DNA of 64,000 nucleotides from Brachycybe producta. Lineage: Eukaryota; Arthropoda; Diplopoda; Playtdesmida; Andrognathidae. Positions 29,776 to 41,465 of this stretch are shown piece after piece. The stretch covers positions 13,994,354 through 14,058,353 of the forward strand of contig JAUPFP010000001.1 in the NCBI GenBank assembly GCA_036925085.1, read 5' to 3'. Both the position numbers and the translations under genes were made by a program. The first letter of the stretch is position 1; each line of letters opens with the position of its first letter. The notes beneath the pieces were generated by a model that did not search any database, was not told the origin of the DNA, and saw nothing but the letters and a program-made list of their open reading frames with translations.

Positions 29776-30635
29776 TTGAGAGAATTCTATTCACCCCCTG
29801 AACGTGGTTCGTTACAAATTGAGTTAATAAATATGTTAAGAGCAGACAATGATGAAGGGTGGTTAATAGATAAGGTTCAAGTAGATAAGGTACATCAGGT
29901 AAAAATATCAGAACTGTTGAGAAAAAATGCTGATATTGTTGCTAAGTCTTCAAGAGAATTAAAAGCAACTCCAGTGGTGGAGCAAGATATTCCAATGATA
30001 GACAAAGTTCCAGTATTCGTAAGGCCATACAAGCTACCAGAAAGGCAGGAAAAATAGATGAGTTGTTAGACGCAAACGTAATTAGACAATCAATGAGCCC
30101 ATAATCAGCACCATGTATGCTAGTAGAAAAACACGATGGCAGTCAAAGGTTAGTAATTGATTACAGAACATTAAACCAAAAGGTTATAACTACTTATAAG
30201 TGATAAAAAAACTTTGCCAGAGCTATTGAGTGTCAGCAACCAGTTAGGGAAGGCAAAGTATTTTTCCACATTAGATTTAGCTAGTGGATTTCATCAGATT
30301 CCAGTGAAAGAACAAGACAAAGCTAAAACTGCTTTTAGTACTCCATTTGGACATTACGAGTTCAGTAGGTGTCCACTGGGAGTAAAAACATCAGCTAGCG
30401 TATATCAGAAGTGAATGGATAATGGATAGTGAAACAATAGAAGACCACTATAACAGGATACAACAAGTTTTCAATAGGTTAAGAGAGGCTAGACTTATGG
30501 CAAAACCTACAAAGTGTATATTTCTTCAGACAGAGGAAATTCAAAGTTTCATTAGATTGGTCAATTTTTATAGAAAATTTATTCCAAATTGTGCAGAGAT
30601 TGCAATACCTTTTATTTAACTGTTAGTAAAAGATG
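29776..30635 (+). pseudogene. Reverse transcriptase remnant of E3
   Basis: Pre-RT region (SPPERGSLQIELINML), then LVEKHDGSQRLVIDYRTLN, FSTLDLASGFHQIPV and FGHYEFSRCPLGVKTSASVYQK. The catalytic YxDD segment expected next is missing: the sequence jumps to HYNRIQQVFNRLREA. A second gap follows CIFLQTEEIQ, which is joined straight to SFIRLVNFYRKFIPN. Stops occur near 30,100, 30,200 and 30,413. It cannot be an active RT. Confidence 0.88.
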
Positions 30636-31100
30636 TACAGTTTAAATGGACAAAAGAATGTGAAGAAACTTTTGAGCAATTAAAAACAAGTTAACGACTC
30701 AACCAGTCTTGATTATGCCTGATTTTGAAAAGGAATTCTATTTGACAACAGATGCAAGTAATAAGGCAATAGGTGCAATCTTAGAACAAAAGGCGGATGG
30801 ACAGTTACATCCAATTTCGTATGCAAGTAGAAAATTAAATAAGTCTGAGAAGAATTATTCAACAACATGGAAAGGAGCTTTAGCATGTGTATATGGAGTT
30901 AACTATTTTAGATACTATCTAATGGGCAGGAAATTCACATTAATAACAGATCATCAGCCATTAACTTATCTAATGACAATGAAGAAAGATAGTGATGTTG
31001 ACAAGATGGGCTTTACAATTGCAACAATACGACTTTACAGTTCGTTATCGAGCAGGAAAGGAAAACACAAACGCAGACGCATTAAGTAAAATCCAACAGA
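30636..31100 (+). pseudogene. RNase H remnant of E3
   Basis: FYLTTDASNKAIGAILEQ, ISYASRKLNKSEKNYSTTW and FTLITDHQPLTYL are the standard gypsy RNase H landmarks, including the catalytic Asp of TDAS and the TDH motif. A shift near 31,015 precedes the usual end (FTVRYRAGKENTNADALS in another frame). Confidence 0.88.
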
Positions 31101-32263
31101 AAGTTTAGAAGTTAATGTCTTAGAAGACAGTGAAGTGCCAAAAGAACAGGAACAGTGTCCAGAGTTGAAACTTTACATTGAATATTTACATGGTTGTCCA
31201 GTTAATCGAAAGATAAAAAAGGTTGAGAGGTTACAGTTACAGTTGAATGGAAAAGGGTGGTTAGTTAAGAATTCAGAACTAAACCATAAAGGCCATACGT
31301 AATGAAAATGTGTCATGACAACATTTAGGAGTTGAGAAAACAACTAGTAAGGTGGATAGTAGTAAAGTGGAAAGTAGATTTTATTGGGAGACATTGCATA
31401 AAGATGTGAAAATGTATTGTGAAGCATGCATCTCCTGCAATCAAAAAAAAACACCACAAGGGAAGAGTCCATTGAACCAATTTCTGCCACCATCAAAGCC
31501 ATTCGAGAGAATTGGCATGGATGTATTAGGACCATTACCAACCACAGCAAACAGGAATAAATACATTGTAGTGATATGTGATTATCTGACCAGGTACCCA
31601 GAAGCATTTGCCGTACCAGACCAGAAAGCAGAAACGATAGCTAGTCTATTGACAAAAGAAATATTTTCAAGATATGGAAGTCCAAAGGAATTGATCACGG
31701 ATCGAGGTGCAAACTTCACCAGTGATTTAATGAGGAATTTATGCAAAACATTTAAGATAAAGAAAATCTTCACGTCAGCATATCATCCGCAAACAGATGG
31801 GTTAGTGGAGAGATTTAACAACATTGACCACAATGCTGTCACATGATGTAGATAATTCTCAGAGAAATTGAGATGAAGAATTACCTTTAGTTTTGATGGC
31901 ATATAGAAGTACGGTACATTCCAGTACAAAAGAAACACCATATTACCTGTTATTTGGTCAGGATATGAGTTTGCCATTTGAATTGTTAAGTGAAAGTCCA
32001 AAACCGGTATAAAATACTGATGACTATGCAAAGGTGTTGACGAACAAAATGCAAACGGTTCACGAGATAGCAAAACATAGTCTAGAGGAGTCTGCTGATA
32101 AACAGATTAAGTATCAGAGTTCAAAGAGAAAAAATAAAGGTATTGAAGTAGGAGATAAAGTTTATTTGTATGTACCACAAGTAGCCCAGGGAAAAACCAG
32201 GAAACTTGCCAAATTGAACAAAGGCCCATACAGAGTAACAAGGCAAACATCCCCAGTTAATTT
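31101..32263 (+). pseudogene. Integrase of E3
   Basis: Zinc domain remnant (FYWETLHKDVKMYCEACISC) and the DDE core (GMDVLGPLP, LITDRGANFTSDLM, YHPQTDGLVERFNN) in one frame at 31,352-31,846. Then, after shifts, PYYLLFGQDMSLPFEL and a C-terminal domain (VGDKVYLYVPQVA, KLAKLNKGPYRV) ending at the solo LTR insertion. The catalytic D, D and E are present. Confidence 0.88.
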
Positions 32264-33060
32264 TGTGACGACCCAGTTCTGCTCCTTTTGGAGTAGAACT
32301 AAAATCCCATGTCGTCTGCTAGGCACTTGTAAATTAAGTGCCAGGCAGACGACAAAATGGCCAGCAAGGGTCCCTGTCCTCCCCCAGGTGGAGCAGCCTG
32401 GGGGTGTATATAATGGCGGCGGCCATTGTATACTGGACAGTGGAAGTGAAACCCTTATGCTGAGTGCACGGTCTTTGTTGTGTGTGCTGCTCTCTTCAAA
32501 TCAGCAGGTGGCCAAGATGGCCACCACTCATCTTTTCCTTTGTGAGCTAGAGGTTAATGACCTCTCTTTCTCCTGGCTGAATTAGCCAGGAGATTCATCA
32601 ACTAATTGCGTCAATTGTCTTCACTTCTAGTGAGTGTTTTTATTCATTTATTCTGTTGTGAATAAATTATATATTTATTATTTTCACTCCTACCACTGTG
32701 TCCGTGTCTCTAATAATATACTGGGGAAGTTACCGCGGGGAGGGTGGGGGTTGCCGTCTGGGGTTGCCGCCCACCACCGTCCTGTTTTCGGCATGTGCAT
32801 CATCGTGTCGGCCGGTGCTTTGCGCGCGGTTTATCCACAGTAGGATTCATCGGGAATCTACCGTGGATTCCTCGTCTTGTTCGGTGGTCTTCGTCCGTCG
32901 ACTTGCGGCGTGAAGGATCCTCCGATCGGCGCTACCCGTGGCACGGACGGGTGCAAGAGGAGGGCTGGCCAGCGCTTCGACCTGTCCCAAGGAGGGTCAA
33001 CGGCAGTAAGTTAGGGAAATTTGCCGTAGGTCATTGTAGCGACCAAGTCGGGTCGTTACA
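32264..33060 (+). repeat. Solo LTR, type I, TSD ATTT, inside E3 integrase
   Basis: 797 bp, TGTGACGACCCAG...GGGTCGTTACA, flanked by ATTT at 32,260-32,263 and 33,061-33,064. TATATAATGG at 32,406, GAATAAATT at 32,658 and a donor-like GTAAGT at 33,006-33,011 give a promoter-polyA-U5 layout. It interrupts the integrase C-terminal codons, which continue in the same frame on the other side. Confidence 0.93.
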
Positions 33061-33064
33061 ATTT

Positions 33065-33567
33065 TGAAATCAAACATATGTATAAAATCAAGGATATACA
33101 AATAGTTCATGAGGAAAGATCCTTGGAATAAGGGAGATGTTAAAAAAACTAAGGAGAAAAGCAAGAATAGAGAGCAAGCAAAGAGGAAATATAGTTCAAG
33201 TAGTAATGAGAACTCGAGTACGGATAACGACGATGAGGATGGTAATGAAGACAATGGCCTTATTCAAGATATTCCATTGGTATTGACGCAAAGTCAAAAG
33301 GGAAGCATTCGGAACCAAGAGTCCGTACCCAGTACAAGCCAATATTTATTAAGAAGTCGTGGCCCAGTTCAGAATCGCACACAGTTACCAGAACGTACCA
33401 AAAGAGTTGTAAAAAGGTTGGAAACAGTGCTAAACTTACCAAACCCACCATGTGAAGAGCCAGGAGAGACAGAGAATGAAACGGATCAAAATTTGGCTCA
33501 GTTGAGAAAAAGATTACTGGAAGATTGCCGAAACTTTAAAAGGATTAAAGGAAGCAAGAAAATTTGA
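33065..33567 (+). pseudogene. End of E3 pol and charged tail
   Basis: After the LTR the integrase end continues (MYKIKDIQIVHEERS), with a stop near 33,130. An overlapping frame from 33,109 to 33,567 encodes a highly charged tail (acidic STDNDDEDGNEDN, later LLRSRGPVQNRTQLPERTKR). It may be the extreme C-terminus of the polyprotein after one shift. Confidence 0.6.
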
Positions 33568-36264
33568 AACCAAAAGCACCAAGTAATAAAGTAAGAAAAA
33601 CGTTCCATATTATAATTGGCCAAGATCATTTTAGGGTGATAAAAAGGGGACTGAGTTGTTAACAATATGGGTATACAAAATTGCATTGATATGTATGTAT
33701 TGAGTATATTGCTTATCACCCCCATTCCAAAAGTATTCGATGTATCTAACAAAGCCAAGGTATATTCCTAAACAGCCATGTAACATTTAATGAATGTTAA
33801 TGTATTGTATAATGAATTTTTCGGTTATAACTACGTACAAGAGTTTGACAAAAAATTGTATTTGATCCCTATGAAGAGGTGAATCGGGTGTTTATTCTGA
33901 GGTTACCATATCAAATCTGCCTTGCTACGACCTGCAAAAGCCTTCATTGGCTTTCGAACCTGAAAAAAATCTAAAAAACCTTTTGTATCTTGGGTGGATG
34001 TTAACCCTTCTGAAAACAAAACATAACCACGCAACGATGTGAGATAGAACAAAGTGGCGCAGCTTACTGGATAAATGAATTTGGCATTTTATTTCTGGAT
34101 GGAACTACCTAGGCGAAGAACAGAAGAAATAAATGCTCAATGTCCTTTTCTTAGATATTGTTTTCAAATTTGTATTTGTAGAAATTAATGGCAGTGTCTT
34201 ACACATTCATTTCAGTTTAATATATAAAATTTTCCTGGGGTGTACATGAGAATTATCGGGACTACAGATAAAGAAATGGTTGAAGATTTAGTTGAATTAC
34301 ATGAATATTTAACATCCCAGAAGCATCCAGTCAGAAAAAAACGAGTTTGAAGCCCTTTTTAACAGAAGAGATCGTGTTTCCAGGTAGAAAAATTAGATGA
34401 GTCAAAGTAGTAAATCTATATTTTTTGTATGCCGGTTGACTAAAAATACCCTGAGAAATTCCCTGGGAGATTATGTCAAGAAGGCCAATTAAGTTGCATG
34501 ATAGAATAAGTGCATGAGAAATTAAGTTTTATAATTTTATTGTTGTTTTGGGTTGGGAAAGTGTTAATGTGAGAAGAGACTGAAAAGAGACTAACAATTG
34601 ATAAACAATTGGTAATAAACTGTCACAAAGTACAGTGCATATGCTTTTTGACAAATTGCTTGTTTTAATGTTAAGGAATCTAAACAATCAGTGGAATAAT
34701 AACATAATTGGTAAAAAAAAGAAAGACAAATGAATTGTGTTAACACTGATTTTCTCTTTTTGCAATAATGGAAACAAAAAGCAACAATGCCGTATCAACC
34801 CAATGCATGCAAGCTATACAAAGTTTCAAATGTGCACAAGTGGTATTTCACCAGAACGACGTATGCCAAACAGCCCAACACCACCATAAATAAAAAAGTT
34901 TGACGTGCATTTCACCTAAGGGCGGTAATCTATAAACGATGAATTCAATTCGAACGACTTAGGAATATGACTGGAGAATACGTTAACTGCATGGAAGTAG
35001 ATTGGGATGCGGAAATAAACGTCAAAAGATGACTCCATATGGGAAAACACACTGATGAATAGGTGGCTAAATCGCACAACGAGAATCACCCTTACGAGGA
35101 AGTGGCAGATCCGAAGGGGATATAATATAATCAACCACAACCGGGAGCATCCCAGGCCACTGAACCAATAAAAGAAGTGAAGTGTTCAGAGTGGGACTGG
35201 ATTTTAAAAATAAGGTTGGGGAAAATGTCCTCGGGAGAATTGACAAAGATGTTATGGGTGCATATAAGCCACCTAAACATTTTTTTGTTTTGTATTGTTT
35301 TTTTTTTACTTTTCCCCTCCGTTTCTAATGACCTATAAAATGTTCAAGTATCAACTAACAAAAAATAAAATTCTTTGTATTTGTAAGTATAAGAATTATA
35401 ATGGTGATGGTTTTTTCTTCTGTTCTCCTGAGGGGATACAACTTTTTGTAGGACCTGTCTCCTCACTTAGGATTAGAAATACAAAATCACTAAACCATTT
35501 TTTACATTATATATTTTTTTCTCATTTCTAACTTTTTCATATAAGTTTTTGTCCCAATTTTTTTGTTATTTTTTCATACCTTTATAGTCTTTATCAACCC
35601 AGACAGTTAATTTTATTGCTTCTAACCTCATGGCTAATATATTATAAGGCTTATAGGCCTAAGCGCCTTATATTTTAAAAAACACAGTTTGGGGGATAAA
35701 TTTTGTATTTTTCATATATATCCATTCATACTTTATAGTTTGGGGATAAAATTTTGTATTTATTGTACTTTATATAATTAATATTATTAGAAAACTAACC
35801 AATCATGGCTGTGCCACATTGAAATCCGGCCCCTCGAAAATTAAATAAAAAGAGCTCAATTTCGAGCTAAAATTGCAGTGAACATCGAGCCATCTCTTGG
35901 ATATCCACCTTGCAAAGCCATCTCTCTTGGAAAAGGTGTATTCCAAAATTCTGCCGGTCACTACACTATTTGCTGCCTGCTTCCAGTGGTTCCCTGCTTG
36001 GGTTCACCACAGGAAGTTGCTGCTGGCTTTTTTGTAGCTGTATCAAAAGAGTTGTTTGGGAACCTCAACCAGAGTATTCACCATGTTGCTGTTTTTGTAA
36101 GTGAATATGTTTAAGTATTTGGTAATGGTTAAAATGATCAAAAAATGTATCTAATTGAATTATTGAAAATTAAACCAATTAATTTGAACTTTTCCCTTCC
36201 GCTTTAAATTAGCATATAGTCTTCATTGGCTAAAAGGAACTAGGGTAGTTATTTCAAAGCTCTT
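33568..36264 (+). other. AT-rich DNA without recognised gene
   Basis: A purine tract (AAAAAGGGGACTGAG, 33,638) could be the polypurine tract of E3, but no LTR pair was found. Two near-identical 30-bp stretches (TTTGGGGGATAAATTTTGTA, 35,689 and 35,741) form a small direct repeat. A short frame at 35,878-36,114 (78 codons) lies in slightly more GC-rich DNA, but I recognise nothing in it. The rest is low-complexity. Confidence 0.5.
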
Positions 36265-38133
36265 CTTTGAAAATCAAAGAAAATAATAGCTTACAAAGAA
36301 CCCACCCAATAAGCTTGGTTGCTGGAGCCAAAAGTAATTACAGTAGTATAGGAAAATACATTTCTGGGCCATTTTTTCCCATAGACTACTATTGGAGGCA
36401 CATTTTCAGTACCACATTCCAATGTCTGTTTTTTTCCAATGTCGCCTCTCAAGCGTAGCCAGCTATTGTTATATTGTTTACAACACTTCTTCCTCATTTT
36501 TTTCAGTACCTCATAGAATTACTTCAAGCATAGCAGCCAAGGCCAATTCATTGTATAGTAGCAGTGTTAAATTGCTGGAGAGAATAAAATATTGTTTTGA
36601 CCTACTTTTTTAATTCTCATTGTTTCTAGTTTTATAATGTGAAAGAAATAAAAATTAGCTGAATTATACTATTGTTATATTGTTTACGCCACTTCTTCAT
36701 TTTTTATTTTATTTATTGTAATAAAACTTGAAATGATTATCATAGAATTACCTGCTTATGATAGTTATAATACACGTAGGCATACAAACAATGTAGTTTA
36801 GTTTCCTTTTAGAATTAATTATCCATAAAATATAAGTATATAAGCAATACAATAATAATTCATTTTAAAATTAACATCTCATTTCAACTACATCTCATCT
36901 ACAACTCAGTTCATCATTGACGATTCACCGTGTTCCTATAATTTGTGAATCTGTGTGCTACAAGCCTACGTCGAAGCCGGCTCTTCTGAACTTTCACTTG
37001 GTGGGACTTCATTAAACAAAAGAGATGAGTAACCTGGTTTTGCATACTATTATTTAGTGGTTTCGGTCATATGGTCATTTCTTTCATGTACCAAATCAGA
37101 GTTTATTAATCACAACGTTCAATAAATAGTACTATTATCATAGGAGCATAAATTAGAATGTCTGTTCTTACTACATGTTTTTATATGAAACCCTGAATCC
37201 CTATACCAACATAGAGGGTATAGTTGTCAACCCATAATGGGAGACACAGGGAGGTGACAAATTGGTGGCATCGGTGGGGATAACGATAAAAATGGATGCT
37301 TAGTTGATATACATTTTTAAAAAAGTTTGAACAACAGGAATTTCATCAAGAACTTTTTTTTTGTCAATCTGCCCTCGTAACACTATTGAGTAGCACTATA
37401 TATGTGATTTTGGTACTCTCAATAATACTAATTCAAATTCATTTCACTACTACACTTATAATTTTATAGCCAATAACTATTCTATGTTATCCTATCAAAA
37501 GTTGAATTTTGACACTGACAGAGTGAAAATTAGTTAAATTAGTTAATTAGAGTTAAAAATTAAAAGCTTAAAAAAGTTACTTTTTAACTTTTTATTATTT
37601 TATTAGCTCTTATTTCCCAGCATTGTTCAATACGAAATTGGTAAAATAATTAGAAATTGAGTTTTGCCATTTTAAATTAACTGGTTGAAAACACTTGTTT
37701 CACACTTGCCCTATTTTGTGTGCTGAATTTTAATTCGATTTTTTATTGCTACCTGTTTTCTGTTTTTCTTCAAAACTGGCTGCAATGTTGCTAATGGCTT
37801 TGTTTTAATCATTTTAATATGTAATTTCATATGTAATTCAGTGATGAGACATTACATGAAGTCAAAATGTTTTTACAAAGTTTGACGAAAAATACAGATT
37901 ATTTACGGCCATCTTGGCCATGCAATGAGCCATGGACGTGCTTAGACTAAAAAAATGTTGGATTTGTGGTGTGCCAAACAAGGAAAAATATATAAGTATG
38001 ATTTGTTAAATCATGAAGTTTTAAAATCTACATACTTCAACTTAATTCATGAACGTGATTATACTTACCATGGTGAAAAGGATGTGAAATTCCCAGATGA
38101 TTTATGCAATAAGGTGTAACAAGCTAATTTACT
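36265..38133 (+). repeat. Copy 1 of the Polinton-like segment (left part)
   Basis: Matches 55,430-57,300 over most of its length, for example AGTATAGGAAAATACATTTC (36,346 and 55,434), the AATAATTCATTTTAAAA stretch, and ACATGAAGTCAAAATGTTTT (37,852; copy 2 near 56,985). It holds a heavily decayed copy of the protein at 56,973-57,552 with many stops. It ends at 38,133 where the gypsy fragment E4 starts, and its continuation is at 54,928-55,430. Confidence 0.8.
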
Positions 38134-38872
38134 TGGTGGGAGAAATTGCGGCCCGCCGTGTGGGCCTACAACACTGCGGTGCAGGAGAGCACGGAAGTGT
38201 CTCCGTACCAATTGCTGTTTGGGCGTGAGCCTAGGTTGGGGATTGACAATCTCCTTCCTAACGGTCCGGTCCACGACTTGCCCGACCAGCAAGCCGTGGA
38301 GGAGCGTGCTCGCCAAAATTTGGCGGCCACTCAGGCAAAACAGAAAAGCCGGTATGACGCCGGCCGGGTGGAGCCACCCCTATACCAGCCTGGTAATAAG
38401 GTCTGGATGAGGAATATGGCTGGGAAGCTCGGTCAAGCCAAGAAGTGGAATTTCGCTTATAAGGCTGAACTGGGTACGGTGGTCCGGCAAGTTTCCGACC
38501 TGGTCTACGAGGTTGATTTCGTAGATGGGTTTGGTCGGAAGGTGCGGGACCGGTTTCACGTTGATAACTTGAAGTCGTACGTTTCCACATGTGGAGTTCG
38601 TGAGGAAGGTGGCCTGGGTGGCTCTGAAACCTCATCGAACTCCGAAGGAACCAGGCGAAGCCGAGTCCGAGGCTGATGGAGGTGCCAGGAGGGACGATGT
38701 CACTCCAGGACCCTCCGGTCAGCCTGGCTTGGCAGTAGAGTCTACCGACTCTGAGGCAGAGGAAGCACCTCAGCCTAGGTATAACCTCCGTCCGAGGAAA
38801 CCGAAGGCTTTCGAGGTGGTTCAACCTTCCTCTGTTGCACCAGTAAACACCAGGATTCGTCAAGGACTATGA
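38134..38872 (+). pseudogene. Integrase C-terminal fragment of E4
   Basis: In-frame from WEKLRPAVWAY through SPYQLLFGREPRLGI, YDAGRVEPPLYQPGNKVW and GKLGQAKKWNFAYKAEL to RKVRDRFHVDNLKSYV. After a shift near 38,640 comes the acidic tail with YNLRPRKPKAFEV. Very similar to E1. The catalytic core lies upstream and is missing. Confidence 0.88.
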
Positions 38873-39866
38873 GCCCTTGCCCTGGTGGGAGAGATCAGGC
38901 CGATCCCTGGAGTGGGATGATGGCCAGATCCGTAGAAATAAAATCTGGGAACCCAGAGACCCCTGGACGGGTCACCGCCTGCCTGTCACGGACAGATGGC
39001 GGTTGTCCAGGGTGAACTGGGTGGAGAAATCCACAAATCCCAGGTGCAGTCTTAAATTAACGTCTGCAGAAGAAATTTCTAATGAAGAATCAGGATTTCC
39101 GGATGCTACAAAGAAAAAAGTAAGTCCCCAAAAGGGAATTTCCTTTTCCTGCCCTTTGGCAGTATTGTTTTATTGCTTTTGGGTGTGTCAAGCGGCCATT
39201 GACCTTTTGATCTTTTTCAGGTAGCCACGGCGGAGAAGGAAGATACTGGTGGGGGCGGCGGTTCCTCCTCCCTTAGCTCTTTGCATCCAGGTGATGCGGA
39301 GCTGTTGGAGTCAGATGCCGCTTGCTCCCCAGACTCGTTGAGTCGGGCCATTGCGGACTTGACCGACAGCGGACCTTTGGGTCTGCTATTGGTCGAGGAC
39401 GCTGTGTTGGCAAGGCCATCCCCTCGGACCCCTCTATATTATGGGTCTGAGTTGGGACAGTTGACACCGCCTCCCACCGTGGAGTCTCCTAGGGCGACCA
39501 TTAAGTTGGGAGCCAGGGAGATTCCGGTGTTTGGTGAGCCAGTGCCGGCTAGCATGCCCGTCGGAGAGGTGGCCACCAATTTGGCGGCTACCTCCCTGAC
39601 GAAGTGTGAGACTCCGGCGACCAAAGCCAGCTAGAATTGGCTAGCCTGGCTGAGGGAAGCAGGGATGCCTCCCTGGTAGGAACCCCCGGTCATAGACACG
39701 GAGGCGGAGATGGACACCACCGAAGATAATTTGGTGCCCTTCTCCAGGCGGTGGCGAGGCCAACGTATCCTCTCTTCAGAGGACTCTTCGGAGTCTGAAG
39801 GGAGAGGATCAGGCTCCCTGGGTAAACGGTCGTTGACCATACCCCAGGAAGGTACTCCAGCTATTA
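38873..39866 (+). pseudogene. ORF3 of E4, 5' part with a short intron
   Basis: Exon 1 ends with ATKK before GTAAGTCCCC at 39,120; exon 2 starts with VATAEKEDTGGGG after TTTTTCAG ending at 39,220. The 101-nt interval contains a stop and is not a multiple of three, and its removal joins the two frames exactly. Exon 2 (SLSSLHPGDAELLESD, PRTPLYYGSE) stops at 39,634, and matching sequence goes on (RWRGQRILSSEDSSESEG) to the insertion point at 39,866. Confidence 0.75.
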
Positions 39867-39984
39867 CCTCCAAGGTTACATAAAAAAATTGTTTTAAATG
39901 CCATAAATCAGTAAAATATGTTAAATTACATTGATTATGAACTTCATAGCTAATTGTTTCTATTGTTTTAACGTTTTTTACAAA

Positions 39985-41465
39985 AATTCCAAATGGGTGC
40001 CACTAGTGGCATCATTCCAAATCGAAATATTGGTCTAATAAACATACTATAAGCGTAAACAATGGACAATTATCTTCCTGATTATGAATTTCATATCATA
40101 TTTCCATTTGGCTAATGATATTTGTGTGTACCGCATATTTGGCTGTGGTCATTCCATTTGGCTGTGTTTGGCTCATTTGGCTAAAAAAAAAATTGTTTTA
40201 AAAAGGTTACATTGCATACAAATATTGGTTTTTGTTTGTTTGTTAATTATTTGAAACAATTGTGTCATTATCTCAATTACTTTTTGAGATATTAAATATT
40301 TGGCTAGATTTGGCCAGCCAATTAAGGCCAAATTAAATAAAAAACTTACTTTTTGTTATGTTTATCTATATAGATATTGGATGAATAAAAAGTTACAAAA
40401 AAATCATGTTTCAGTTTTTTGAATATATAATTAGTTCTTGACCTATAAAGCATTTGGCCGCCATTTGGCTGGGCAAGTGCCACATGTGGCACTCTTTCCA
40501 ATGAAATGAAAATTAAAACTCAATTTATTTAAAAGTTAACTACATAGAGCTTGGATAAATGAAAAGATATAAAATAACCTTATTTTAGTTTTTTGAATGC
40601 CTAATTAGTTTTTGAGCTACAAACAATTTGGCCGCCATTTGGCTGCCATTTGGCTTTTTCAGTGCCACTGGTGGCAACTTTTCCAGCCAAATGATGGAAT
40701 TTGGCTTATTGAGTGCCACATGTGGCACTTTTTCAGCCAAATGCTGGAATTTGGCACATTGACTGCCTATAGAATATTTACCAGCCAAATTCTGGAGTTT
40801 GGTTGATTAAGTGCCACATGTGGTGCCTTTTCCATGCCATTTGGCCGACATTTGGCTTTTTCAGTGCCACTGGTGGCAAACTTTCCAGCCAAATGCTGGA
40901 ATTTTGGCTTATTGAGTGCCACATGTGGCACTTTTTCAGCCAAATGCTGGAATTTGGCCTATTGAGTGCCACATGTGGCACTTTTTCAGCCAAATGCTGG
41001 AATTTGGCCTATTGACTGCCTATAAAACATTTACCAGCCAAATGCTGGAGTTTGGTTGATTAAGTGCCACATGTGGCGCCTTTTCCACGCCATTTGGCCG
41101 ACATTTGGCTTTTTCAGTGCCACTGGTGGCAAACTTTCCAGCCAAATGCTGGAATTTGGCATATTGAGTGCCACATGTGGCACTTTTTCAGCCAAATGCT
41201 GGAATTTGGCTTATTGAGTGCCACATGTGGCGCCTTTTCCACGCCATTTGGCCGACATTTGGCTTTTTCAGTGCCACTGGTGGCATAAATTCCAGCCAAA
41301 TGCTGGAATTTGGCTTATTGAGTGCCACATGTGGCACTTTTTCAGCCAAATGCTAGAATTTTTCTTATTGAGTGCCACATGTGGCCCCATTTCTAGCCAA
41401 ATGCTAGCATTTGGTTGATAAAATGCCACATGTGGCATTTTTTTCAGCCAAATGCTAAGCAATGC
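39985..41465. repeat. Array of two alternating palindromes
   Basis: Palindrome P1 is GTGCCAC-AT-GTGGCAC (about 15 copies; some have TG at the centre). P2 is an inverted repeat with 7-bp arms GCCAAAT/ATTTGGC around a 6-bp spacer GCTGGA (about 13 copies). They alternate with a period near 50-54 bp from 40,640 to 41,465, with sparser copies at 39,988 and 40,478. A higher-order unit containing GGCCGACATTTGGCTTTTTC recurs at about 40,848, 41,096 and 41,249. Not coding in any consistent frame. Confidence 0.9.

Larger units (their letters stand above)
16222..33567 (+). mobile_element. E3: old AT-rich Ty3/gypsy element, split by later insertions
   Basis: Gag, zinc knuckles and protease (16,222-17,685) and RT, RNase H, integrase and tail (29,776-33,567) are in the same orientation, the same AT-rich style and the expected order. 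Between them lie E2 (17,686-28,193), a solo LTR (28,508-29,313) and two stretches (28,198-28,507; 29,318-29,775) I cannot assign. A third LTR (32,264-33,060) sits in its integrase C-terminus. Stops, shifts and two deletions in RT show it is long dead. Its own LTRs are not recognised; the left one may be lost to the minisatellite/E1 junction. Confidence 0.75.

Noticed and set aside
34916-35140. Minus-strand frame of 74 codons
   Set aside because: Low-complexity hydrophobic translation of AT-rich DNA with no supporting motif.
35878-36114. A 78-residue protein in slightly GC-richer DNA
   Set aside because: No recognisable motif, no second copy found and no splice context; kept only as a note.
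40612-41462. Several short frames with HMWHFFSQMLEFG-type repeats on both strands
   Set aside because: They only translate the palindrome array, differ between frames and have no codon-level conservation.
40640-41465. CRISPR-like array of regularly spaced palindromes
   Set aside because: Both the palindromes and the spaces between them are repeated, there are no unique spacers or cas genes, and the context is eukaryotic.
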